From Candidatus Thorarchaeota archaeon (GTDB lineage Archaea; Asgardarchaeota; Thorarchaeia; Thorarchaeales; Thorarchaeaceae), in the NCBI GenBank assembly GCA_016840245.1, contig JAEOST010000401.1, positions 1 to 6,182 on the forward strand: DNA of 6,182 bases, written 5' to 3'. Both the position numbers and the translations under genes were made by a program. The stretch's first letter is position 1; each line of letters opens with the position of its first letter. The notes below the pieces were generated by a model. The model did no database searches. It was given only the letters and a program-made list of their open reading frames with translations, and was not told where the DNA came from. Positions 1-5,759 of this stretch are shown here, one piece after another.

Positions 1-127
1 CACCTGATGTAGAACGGTTTAGAGACGGTTGGTAACCTCAAGAAGAATAGGGAGTGAGCGCTTGATCAGCGCCCACGTTAGAAAGTGTTTCCAAAGTCTA
101 ACAGTCAAGGGCGATTTGAGAGGGCGT

Positions 128-160
128 GAGTGCATTTCTGGTACACTCCCTTGTGCACTC
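128..160. repeat. Inverted repeat, 7-base arms with 19-base loop
   Basis: GAGTGCA at 128-134 is matched exactly by TGCACTC at 154-160, with one more possible G-U pair inside. The loop contains the related string TACACTC. There is no T-run after either arm, so a classic intrinsic terminator is not supported. It could be a chance stem, an operator or part of a small structured RNA. Confidence 0.4.
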
Positions 161-209
161 TTGAATCTTGAATTTTGACATTCATCCTGACGTCCTGACT
201 TTTCATCCT
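159..209. repeat. Cluster of short tandem or near-tandem direct repeats
   Basis: TCTTGAA occurs twice back to back at 159-172. TCCTGAC occurs at 185-191 and 193-199. TTCATCCT occurs at 181-188 and again at 202-209. The units are too short and too few for a satellite or CRISPR array. They give this stretch a repetitive look that fits non-coding DNA evolving by slippage. Confidence 0.4.
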
Positions 210-327
210 CCCGGCAAACACTCAACATCTTCAGTCTCGGTTCCCGGGTATATACGTCTTTCCTACAAAGTCTCCGCAGATATTTCGGAACACCTTTACT
301 CACTTGTGGGTAACACCAATGTACGTT

Positions 328-1179
328 TTAGTACACAAGATCGAGACATAGCTCAAAAAGCGAGGTCTTGACACCAAATCCAATATCAAGTAACCCACGC
401 TTGTAATCTGTACCAGCGGCAACCTCAGTTGTTACATTGCGAATACCTGAGTCATACATTCGAAAGAGTCCTTCTTGAATTACATCACTCAATGAGTCAG
501 AGAATTGTACTGGACCCCTACCCAAATCGAGCCAGCCTTGATGGGGCTGTTTCAAGGATGCATATATTCGGATTATTGGTTCATCTGTTTTATAAAGAGG
601 AAGCCATGAGTTTCCAATATGTTCAGTCAATTCATTCAATGACATCCCGTTTACTCTATTGGGATGGGAGGGGATGAAGAAGTCGGTGTGGGAGTCTCCC
701 AATGATGATTGATACTCAACATCTGTTGACTCTGGTTTGATTAGCATGACATCTTCCATGATAAAATGTACTGACATTGGTTCAAAAGTGAAATCGCCTA
801 GAAGATCTGAAAGAAGGGGTGAATCAGCAGATACCCAGGATACGACTCGACTCACCTTCATGGAACGTGCATAATCCAAGACTCCTTCTATGAACTCGTG
901 TTCCTTGTCAGTTCGTTTCACAGTTATGTCACAAAGGATTGCAGAATGACCTTTTCCTATAGAGGTAAGCCGGGCAACGGCGATGGGTCTATCAGCATCC
1001 TCGGCAAGAAGCATAGTATCTAGACTGAGAGCACCTCGCTCACAGGTTTTTTGTAGAATACGTGGAGTTATCTTTTGTCTGAATGGGACTAGAGTGGATT
1101 TTGAATTGAATATCTTTGTCCAAGTTACAAAATCCAGCGGCTCTATTGGTCGTAAGTGAATATCTGACAACTCGCTCAT
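328..1179 (-). CDS. GNAT-like acetyltransferase family protein, two degenerate halves
   Basis: The 283-residue protein appears to hold two GNAT-fold-like halves. The first (about residues 7-145) opens with IHLRPIEPLDF, the usual first strand and helix of the family, followed by an LLAEDADRPIAVARL strand pair and an ILCDITVKR strand. The second (about 180-283) has GWLDLG, then a helix and RNVTTEV, and ends with GFGVKTSLFELCLDL, the typical last strand of a GNAT domain. The acetyl-CoA pyrophosphate loop (Q/R-x-x-G-x-G/A) is not visible in either half, so catalysis is uncertain. The frame is open up to an ATG at 1275, but that would overlap the divergent gene. I chose the ATG at 1179 because the family-like sequence begins there; an ATG at 1203 is also possible. 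No clear Shine-Dalgarno site sits at proper spacing. Substrate is unknown. Fold assignment is by eye. Confidence 0.6.
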   Translation of the reverse strand: MSELSDIHLRPIEPLDFVTWTKIFNSKSTLVPFRQKITPRILQKTCERGALSLDTMLLAEDADRPIAVARLTSIGKGHSAILCDITVKRTDKEHEFIEGVLDYARSMKVSRVVSWVSADSPLLSDLLGDFTFEPMSVHFIMEDVMLIKPESTDVEYQSSLGDSHTDFFIPSHPNRVNGMSLNELTEHIGNSWLPLYKTDEPIIRIYASLKQPHQGWLDLGRGPVQFSDSLSDVIQEGLFRMYDSGIRNVTTEVAAGTDYKRGLLDIGFGVKTSLFELCLDLVY

Positions 1180-1257
1180 CTCACCAATGCAACTAACCAA
1201 CATTTGAAGATTGCTCGCAAAGGTTTTCAAGGTAGGATAACGGGAAAGAAATAGACA
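1180..1257. promoter_or_regulatory. Divergent intergenic region between the GNAT-like and unknown genes
   Basis: These 78 bases separate two divergent starts, so promoters for both genes are expected here or just inside the neighbouring reading frames. I see no strong TATA box for either direction. The A-rich GGGAAAGAAATAG just before 1258 is only a weak ribosome-binding candidate. The call rests on gene arrangement, not on a recognised motif. Confidence 0.35.
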
Positions 1258-2112
1258 ATGCAGACTAGGTATCAATTTAGTACTGAAATGATTCAGGACT
1301 TCGAGAAAGAGTATGACCTAAAGGTCAATCTTAGTGTTGGTCAGGTAAAGGCTCTGGAGTCCAGTAACGATATTCATCTGACCTTCAAACAATTAGATGA
1401 AATCATATCGAGTGTCCCAGACACATTCATCGAAGAGACCCTGCGCAGAATTCAGTCAATCTCAATCTCCTTATTTGTTGAGAATGATGCACTATGGGAA
1501 TTAATGAAAAGAAAAACAGACCATCCAGATAAGATGCTTCCAATGGCAACAATACCATGGTTCTACTGGGATTCGGATGCAAAAAGCCCGAAGAACCCTA
1601 CAGGAGTGGTTAGACATCTACACAATGACATAGACATCAAGGTGACTCAGTCGCAGATCGTTATTCGAGGAACTGGTGGCAACTTCTGTGGGCTTGTTGA
1701 TAGTCGCATCGTCGATCCTGATGCACACTCTGTACCGATTATTGTTCCAAAGTGGATTGGTAAGAGGCATCTAGTCCCCAACTATGAGTGTGAGCACCTC
1801 AGAATATCAATTGTAAGGCAGTCAGCTAAGACATCCCTATATCCTGTACCATATCCGGATTTTGACTACAGATACTCAGAGAGTCCCAAGGTCATCAGTG
1901 TTCATGGAATGGAGGTTGAGTGTCCAGGAGAGCATGTTAAACTCAAAGTTGGTTCTGGCCGCAATCTGCAGATGAATGGAAGAGCTCAGTTAGTATTTGG
2001 CAAGCAATTGCAGGAGCAGGACGACGATTCACCAAGCAATGACTTAGTTTACCATGTATGGTTGAGGTCTCTTGAGCGTCTACTCGACCGCGATGCCACA
2101 TCGTATAAATAG
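1258..2112 (+). CDS. Hypothetical soluble protein, unknown function
   Basis: I do not recognise this 284-residue protein. It has no hydrophobic segment long enough to span a membrane and no signal peptide, so it is probably cytoplasmic. The N-terminal part (about 1-90) reads as mostly helical, with charged amphipathic stretches such as FEKEYDLKV and FIEETLRRIQSI. The central and C-terminal parts look beta-rich, with IDIKVTQSQIVIRGTGG, VPIIVPKWIGKRHLVP and VECPGEHVKLKVGSG. There are four cysteines (144, 178, 222 and one more not confirmed as a pair), but no spaced zinc motif. The ATG at 1258 is the first possible start because an in-frame TAG lies just upstream at 1252; a second ATG at 1288 is an alternative. 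It is divergent from the GNAT-like gene and followed after 48 bases by the membrane-protein gene. No function is proposed. Confidence 0.75.
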   Translation: MQTRYQFSTEMIQDFEKEYDLKVNLSVGQVKALESSNDIHLTFKQLDEIISSVPDTFIEETLRRIQSISISLFVENDALWELMKRKTDHPDKMLPMATIPWFYWDSDAKSPKNPTGVVRHLHNDIDIKVTQSQIVIRGTGGNFCGLVDSRIVDPDAHSVPIIVPKWIGKRHLVPNYECEHLRISIVRQSAKTSLYPVPYPDFDYRYSESPKVISVHGMEVECPGEHVKLKVGSGRNLQMNGRAQLVFGKQLQEQDDDSPSNDLVYHVWLRSLERLLDRDATSYK

Positions 2113-2141
2113 ACCATTCGAAGTTCGCAGCTTGTTAAATC
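2104..2141 (+). promoter_or_regulatory. TATA-like boxes before the membrane-protein gene
   Basis: TATAAATA at 2104-2111, at the end of the preceding gene, matches the archaeal box A well. A second weaker box, TTGTTAAATC at 2132-2141, is centred about 24 bases before the ATG at 2161, the distance expected for a leaderless archaeal transcript. The first box would instead give a leader of roughly 25 bases. No Shine-Dalgarno site lies before the ATG, which favours the leaderless option. Motif matching by eye only. Confidence 0.4.
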
Positions 2142-2160
2142 TTCATAGTAGTTGTGTTAT

Positions 2161-2961
2161 ATGGAACTTCAGATTTCCTTCCTTGTCATTGGAATATTGG
2201 TTATTGCTGTAGGAATCTGGAGGTCAAGAAGGATTCCTAGATATCGGGAAATCATGACAAGACTTGAAGAGACCTTTGATGTGCAAGATATCGACCTGAG
2301 TGGAGATTCAGAGTACGCCAGTTGCTTTTCACAAGAATGGGTCTATGATAATATGACTCTGAAATCACATGGTCGTGCGGGTACTGCATTCCAATCCCAT
2401 CTGATGAATAATACACTCATAGCAGCAATCTGGATTGGACTCGCTATGGGTCTAGCTTCAATGATGATTGGAATGATATTCATCTCAGCACTGAGGACAT
2501 TCGGTGTAGCTGTAGTAGTCATCGCTGTTGGAATCCTCATTATTCTTGGACCAGGTGACCCGAGAGTCTCAGAAGACCTCCTGCTTGCGGTTGAAGCAGA
2601 AAGATTTACTAAACTCACTAAGAATGATTATCCATATGTCAAAGTGGCAAATAATACAGTTTTGAAATGGGTCATACTAACAATGATTGTGGGATTTGGC
2701 TTTTTAGCAATCTCACCTTGGGGAGATCTTGTCCCAACAGCAATGGCAACTTTTGTTGCTGGTTTCACAACATACGTGATATGGCAACCAGCAATTATTC
2801 TGTCTGAGATTTCGTTTCCACTTGCATTGATTTACATGACTGTAATAATCCCAATTTTCGTCTACGTCGTTCCAAAATTACTGATCAAACTCATCAGAAC
2901 AGTGAAAGGTGATAGTATTCCAAGAGCTGAAGAGGATGAGGATTTAGACGCACTATATTAG
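2161..2961 (+). CDS. Multi-pass membrane protein, unknown function
   Basis: This 266-residue protein is predicted to lie in the cytoplasmic membrane. Hydrophobic segments fall at about residues 4-20, 86-110, 113-130, 167-184, 191-213 and 219-245. A polar loop of some 65 residues separates the first from the second (RSRRIPRYRE onwards), and a shorter one with PGDPRVSEDLLLAVEAERF separates the third from the fourth. The basic RSRR after the first span suggests that the large loop is cytoplasmic by the positive-inside rule. The C-terminus is a strongly acidic tail (AEEDEDLDALY). I recognise no family. A TTG at 2152 in the same frame could extend it by three residues, but the ATG at 2161 fits the promoter spacing better. 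It converges on the minus-strand transporter operon and overlaps its last gene by 9 bases, so it is not part of that operon. Confidence 0.75.
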   Translation: MELQISFLVIGILVIAVGIWRSRRIPRYREIMTRLEETFDVQDIDLSGDSEYASCFSQEWVYDNMTLKSHGRAGTAFQSHLMNNTLIAAIWIGLAMGLASMMIGMIFISALRTFGVAVVVIAVGILIILGPGDPRVSEDLLLAVEAERFTKLTKNDYPYVKVANNTVLKWVILTMIVGFGFLAISPWGDLVPTAMATFVAGFTTYVIWQPAIILSEISFPLALIYMTVIIPIFVYVVPKLLIKLIRTVKGDSIPRAEEDEDLDALY

Positions 2962-2965
2962 TGCG
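2949..2965. repeat. Perfect 17-base palindrome over the convergent stop codons
   Basis: CGCACTA at 2949-2955 and TAGTGCG at 2959-2965 are exact reverse complements around a TAT loop. The plus-strand gene stops with TAG at 2959-2961 and the minus-strand gene with TAG at 2955-2953, so the two stop codons sit at mirror positions at the inner ends of the arms. Both transcripts would form the same 7-base-pair hairpin. No T-run follows on either side, so it is not a standard intrinsic terminator. Confidence 0.75.
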
Positions 2966-3279
2966 AAAAGAACAGCCAGAACTAACACGAAGACAGATGC
3001 GCCTAATATCATTCTGCCTACCATAGCCATACGCCAAGACGAAATAAGCTCGCCATCTTCATCGTATCGTTTTTCTTCTTCGATTGGTTGGCGAGACATC
3101 AAACAAGCACCTATGATCAACATAAGACCAAATTCTAGAATTAATAGATTCGAAATAACTTCGAAGAAGGGTAGACTTGGGACAGTAAGAACCAGAGCTG
3201 CTGCAATGACAATATCTACCACAGTGACTAGTGAGGACAGAGCCAGAATCTCAAAGATTGACTGATACATCTTCTTCAT
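2953..3279 (-). CDS. Small three-span membrane protein at the end of the transporter operon
   Basis: This 108-residue protein has hydrophobic segments at about residues 9-33, 42-61 and 87-107, so three spans are predicted. A charged loop between the second and third contains RQPIEEEKRYDEDGELISSW. The third span runs to the very C-terminus. I do not recognise the family. The ATG at 3279 has a Shine-Dalgarno-like GAGAGG seven bases upstream; an ATG three codons further in is less well placed. It starts 12 bases after the preceding 65-residue gene and is the last gene of the block led by the OppC, OppD and OppF genes. That position suggests a helper or regulator of the importer, but this is inference from context. 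Its end overlaps the convergent membrane-protein gene. Confidence 0.7.
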   Translation of the reverse strand: MKKMYQSIFEILALSSLVTVVDIVIAAALVLTVPSLPFFEVISNLLILEFGLMLIIGACLMSRQPIEEEKRYDEDGELISSWRMAMVGRMILGASVFVLVLAVLFALI

Positions 3280-3286
3280 GAGTATT

Positions 3287-3292
3287 CCTCTC
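3287..3292 (-). promoter_or_regulatory. Ribosome-binding site of the 108-residue gene
   Basis: GAGAGG on the minus strand lies 7 bases before the ATG at 3279 and touches the stop codon of the preceding gene. It supports the chosen start and translation from a shared message. Confidence 0.5.
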
Positions 3293-3489
3293 TAGAAGAA
3301 TATTGTAAAGAATATTGACAAGATGAATAGGAAAACTCCGAGTACCACTAGGGGTAGAAAGATTGTCTGAAGGGAGGCTATGAACAGAGCGGCATAATCA
3401 GTCATATCTAGATGAACCGGACGATCCTTACCTTCTTCCAGGTAGGCATAGTCTGTCCAATCGATATCTAAATCGTCACCCTCAGACAT
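3292..3489 (-). CDS. Small single-span membrane protein next to OppF
   Basis: This 65-residue protein has an acidic, aromatic N-terminal half (EGDDLDIDWTDYAYLEEG, then HLDMTDYAALF) and one long hydrophobic segment at about residues 36-64 that runs to the C-terminus. It reads as a tail-anchored or single-span protein with a soluble acidic head of about 30 residues. I do not recognise a family. It begins 35 bases after the OppF stop, behind a GGGAG ribosome-binding site 11 bases before the ATG, and is followed 12 bases later by another small membrane protein. The in-frame start, the ribosome-binding sites and the clean soluble-to-membrane division argue that it is a real gene despite its length. 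A role in assembling or regulating the importer is inferred from position only. Confidence 0.65.
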   Translation of the reverse strand: MSEGDDLDIDWTDYAYLEEGKDRPVHLDMTDYAALFIASLQTIFLPLVVLGVFLFILSIFFTIFF

Positions 3490-3500
3490 TTCAATACTTA

Positions 3501-3505
3501 CTCCC
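3501..3505 (-). promoter_or_regulatory. Ribosome-binding site of the 65-residue gene
   Basis: GGGAG on the minus strand lies 11 bases before the ATG at 3489. The same motif at the same 11-base spacing precedes the OppF gene, which supports this small gene being translated. Confidence 0.45.
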
Positions 3506-3524
3506 TATAGTACACTCCAATTAC

Positions 3525-4571
3525 CTAAGACCCTGTTCCGTCTTCAACAGCATGAGCATAGTCCATCTGGGCACTTCTACCAAAGTCGAGTTCACCAGCA
3601 AAGTGACAGGATACAAGGTGTCCATCACCCATGTCCTTCAAGTGTGGCTCCTTTCGCTTACAGATATTCTGTGCAAAGATGCATCGCGGATGGAATCGGC
3701 ATCCTGTTGGAGGATTGATAGGACTAGGCACTTCACCCTTTAGAATCTGGGCACGGCCTGCAAATTCAGGATTCGGTACTGGTACAGCAGAAACGAGAGC
3801 GAAGGTGTATGGATGGTAGGACTTGCGGAAGATGTCAGCAGGGGTTAATTCAACCACCTGACCAAGGTACATTACAGCAATCCTATCACTCATGTGTTTT
3901 ACAACACTGAGGTTGTGTGAGATGAACATGTAAGTCAGGCCAAACTCATCCTGAAGGTCCTTCATCAGGTTGAGGGTCTGAGCCTGCACAGAAACATCCG
4001 TGCTTGAGGTCGGTTCGTCCATCACGACAAACTTTGGATTAAGTGCTAGTGCTCTAGCAATACAAATCCTCTGTCTCTGACCACCGCTAAATTCATGCGG
4101 GAATCGATTGAGGTGTTCTTGGGTCAAGCCGACTTTCTGAAGGAGTTCGAGAACCATAGCTCTCATCTTCGGACCTTTTGCAACACCATTCACGAGGAGT
4201 GGTTCACCAACTGTCTTCTTGATGATGACTCGGGGGTCAAGTGATGCCATTGGATCCTGAAAGACAATCTGCATAGACCGACGAATAGGACGCATCTCCT
4301 TGCGGCTCAATCTGGTGATATCTCGTCCTTCGAAGTAGATTTTACCTCCAGTTGGTTGAAGCAGTTTCAATACAGTTCGACCAAGAGTAGTCTTCCCGCA
4401 ACCAGACTCACCGACAACTCCAAGGGTCTCACCTCGAAGAATATCTAAGCTCACACCGTCAACAGCGTGAACTTTACCAATAATCTTACGAAAGACACCA
4501 CCAGTGAGTGGGAAATATTTCTTTAGTTTCTCCGTCCTAAGGAGAACATTTTCTGGAATATCAGTACTCAT
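3525..4571 (-). CDS. oppF: Oligopeptide/dipeptide-type ABC importer ATPase, OppF/DppF family
   Basis: This 348-residue protein is one of the two ATP-hydrolysing subunits of a peptide-family ABC importer and acts on the cytoplasmic face of the membrane. Motifs in order are Walker A GESGCGKT (54-61), Q-loop FQDP (Q105), signature FSGGQRQR (161-168), Walker B FVVMDEP (181-187, catalytic E186) and H-loop H219. The N-terminal KKYFPLTGG followed by VHAVDGVSL is typical of the F subunit. The C-terminal extension has the YHPYT motif and four cysteines (291, 297, 304, 322) in GCRFHPRC and HLVSCH, the arrangement that binds a 4Fe-4S cluster in a structurally studied DppD. The D-loop reads SSTD instead of the usual SALD. 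About 25 residues follow the last cysteine. It lies 6 bases after OppD. Members of this family in archaea also import oligosaccharides, so the substrate is open. Confidence 0.95.
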   Translation of the reverse strand: MSTDIPENVLLRTEKLKKYFPLTGGVFRKIIGKVHAVDGVSLDILRGETLGVVGESGCGKTTLGRTVLKLLQPTGGKIYFEGRDITRLSRKEMRPIRRSMQIVFQDPMASLDPRVIIKKTVGEPLLVNGVAKGPKMRAMVLELLQKVGLTQEHLNRFPHEFSGGQRQRICIARALALNPKFVVMDEPTSSTDVSVQAQTLNLMKDLQDEFGLTYMFISHNLSVVKHMSDRIAVMYLGQVVELTPADIFRKSYHPYTFALVSAVPVPNPEFAGRAQILKGEVPSPINPPTGCRFHPRCIFAQNICKRKEPHLKDMGDGHLVSCHFAGELDFGRSAQMDYAHAVEDGTGS

Positions 4572-4577
4572 TTTACA

Positions 4578-5756
4578 TCACACTCCCTGTGGATGGTGAC
4601 AAGCCACCCAGTGTCCCGGTTTCAGTTGTTCGAGTTCCGGTCTCTGCTCTTTGCAGATAGATGTAGCAAAGTCACATCTTGGATGGAAACGACATCCAGA
4701 TGGTGGAGTAATTAAGTTCGGCACTGAGCCAAGAATCTGGTCAAGTCGTTCCTTATTCTCATGCAACTTAGGGATAGCTGTTAGCAGACCAGCAGTGTAT
4801 GGATGGATTGGATTTGCAAACAGTGAATCTGTTGCAGCTGATTCAACTGTAGTACCCGCATACATCACGTTTACCCAATTGCAGGTCTCAGCAACCACAC
4901 CAAGATCATGCGTAATAATCATGATCGACGTTCCAATTTCCTTCTTCAAATCATTAAGGAGATTAAGCACCTGTGCTTGAACTGTAACGTCAAGAGCAGT
5001 TGTTGCCTCATCGCAAATCAGAATGCTTGGATTGCATGAAAGAGCCATGGCAATGAGCGCACGTTGGCGCATGCCTCCAGAAAGCTCATGGGGGTATTGC
5101 TGTGCAATCCTATGCGGAGATGGCATCTTTACCATCTCAAGCATCCGAATAGCACGTCTTAGTGCCACTGCTTGCTTGAAATGCTTAGGTGGTTTTGGAG
5201 GTTTATCTCTCAGTCCCTTAAGGAACTCAACCTTACGGGTTATCAACTCCCTACGTTCAGGGGAGAGGCTGCTATGCCTGAGTTGGTGCTCCTCATTCTC
5301 AATCCGCATCTCCAAGGCCTCTGCGCTGAGGTCTTGATGCAGTGTGATGACCTCAGCAATTTGAGTACCCACTCGGAAGACCGGGTTGGGGAATGTTGCT
5401 GGATCTTGGAACACAATGGCAATCTTCTTACCACGAACATCCAGCATGTCCTTCTGAGTAAGGTCCATAATATCTGTGGTCTCCACCTCATGGGTCTCGG
5501 GATCAAGCTCATGAAAGAGAATCTGTCCAGACTCAATCCGTCCAGGAGACTCCACAAGGCGTAGGATGGACTTTGCGGTTACAGATTTACCGCAGCCAGT
5601 TTCACCGACAACACCCATTGTGTCACCTCTTCGAAGGAAGAGGTTCACACGGTCTAAGGCAAGAACTGTACCCTCGTAGGTGTAGAAATTTGTCACCAAA
5701 TCCTTTACCTCAAGTACGAGGTCAGGCTCTTGATTTTCATCGAATGATGATACCAT
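4578..5756 (-). CDS. oppD: Oligopeptide/dipeptide-type ABC importer ATPase, OppD/DppD family, with insertion
   Basis: This 392-residue protein is the second ATPase subunit and would pair with the OppF-type protein beneath the two permeases. Motifs are Walker A GETGCGKS (51-58), Q-loop FQDP (Q117), signature LSGGMRQR (225-232), Walker B ILICDE (D249, E250), D-loop ALD and H-loop H283. LSGGM rather than LSGGQ is typical of the D subunit. The C-terminal region has HPYTAGLL and cysteines 355, 361, 368 and 386 in the Fe-S cluster arrangement. It is longer than E. coli OppD (337 residues) mainly because of about 50 extra charged residues near 149-197, between Q-loop and signature. The residue after the catalytic Glu is Ala (DEAT), where DEPT is usual. 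The ATG at 5756 follows a strong ribosome-binding site and sits 3 bases after the permease stop. Substrate could be peptides or oligosaccharides. Confidence 0.95.
   Translation of the reverse strand: MVSSFDENQEPDLVLEVKDLVTNFYTYEGTVLALDRVNLFLRRGDTMGVVGETGCGKSVTAKSILRLVESPGRIESGQILFHELDPETHEVETTDIMDLTQKDMLDVRGKKIAIVFQDPATFPNPVFRVGTQIAEVITLHQDLSAEALEMRIENEEHQLRHSSLSPERRELITRKVEFLKGLRDKPPKPPKHFKQAVALRRAIRMLEMVKMPSPHRIAQQYPHELSGGMRQRALIAMALSCNPSILICDEATTALDVTVQAQVLNLLNDLKKEIGTSIMIITHDLGVVAETCNWVNVMYAGTTVESAATDSLFANPIHPYTAGLLTAIPKLHENKERLDQILGSVPNLITPPSGCRFHPRCDFATSICKEQRPELEQLKPGHWVACHHPQGV
4583..4587 (-). promoter_or_regulatory. Ribosome-binding site of the OppF gene
   Basis: GGGAG on the minus strand lies 11 bases before the ATG at 4571, inside the last codons of the OppD gene. 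This supports coupled translation of the two ATPases. Confidence 0.5.
5157..5313 (-). other. Extra segment of about 50 residues inside OppD
   Basis: Residues about 149-200 of the OppD protein have no counterpart in E. coli OppD, which goes from LMLHKNMSKAEA almost directly to MLDAVKMP. Here the equivalent VITLHQDLSAEA and MLEMVKMP are separated by a charged, probably helical stretch (RIENEEHQLR, ERRELITRKVEFLKGL), a proline-rich turn (KPPKPPK) and another basic helix. It falls in the helical subdomain that contacts the permease. Borders are estimated by eye. Confidence 0.7.
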
Positions 5757-5759
5757 GCG

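Larger units (their letters stand above)
1..327. other. Gene-free stretch at the left edge with short repeats
   Basis: No convincing gene lies here. Open frames exist on both strands, but their translations are rich in Arg, Lys and Ser, lack any recognisable motif or hydrophobic core pattern, and overlap each other. I see no tRNA-like T-loop motif and no CRISPR-like repeat. What the stretch does hold is several pairs of short direct repeats (ACGGTT at 14-19 and 25-30; TCTTGAA and TCCTGAC pairs at 159-199) and two inverted repeats: GCGCT/AGCGC at 58-62 and 68-72, and the longer one at 128-160. It lies downstream of the minus-strand GNAT-like gene, so its right part may be that gene's 3' untranslated or termination zone. 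A decayed gene or an unrecognised small RNA cannot be excluded. Confidence 0.55.

Noticed and set aside
128..160. The inverted repeat as an intrinsic terminator
   Set aside because: The loop is 19 bases, the stem only 7, and no T-run follows on either strand.
19..303. A 94-codon open frame on the minus strand
   Set aside because: Composition is Arg/Lys/Ser-rich without a plausible core or motif, it overlaps another open frame on the opposite strand, and no ribosome-binding site precedes it.
1180..1275. N-terminal extension of the GNAT-like protein to the ATG at 1275
   Set aside because: It would overlap the divergent gene's start, and the extra 32 residues do not resemble the start of a GNAT domain.
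2343..2618. A 91-codon minus-strand frame opposite the six-span membrane protein
   Set aside because: It is an antisense shadow: its Ile/Ala/Pro-rich translation mirrors the hydrophobic codons of the true gene.
3688..4705. Similar DNA strings near 3690-3710 and 4682-4702 as a mobile or direct repeat
   Set aside because: Both encode the conserved GCRFHPRC motif of the two paralogous ATPases, so the likeness reflects protein homology.
5243..5557. A 104-codon open frame on the same strand as OppD but in another frame
   Set aside because: It lies wholly inside the well-supported OppD gene, and its translation is Arg/Ser/Leu-rich as expected of a shadow frame.
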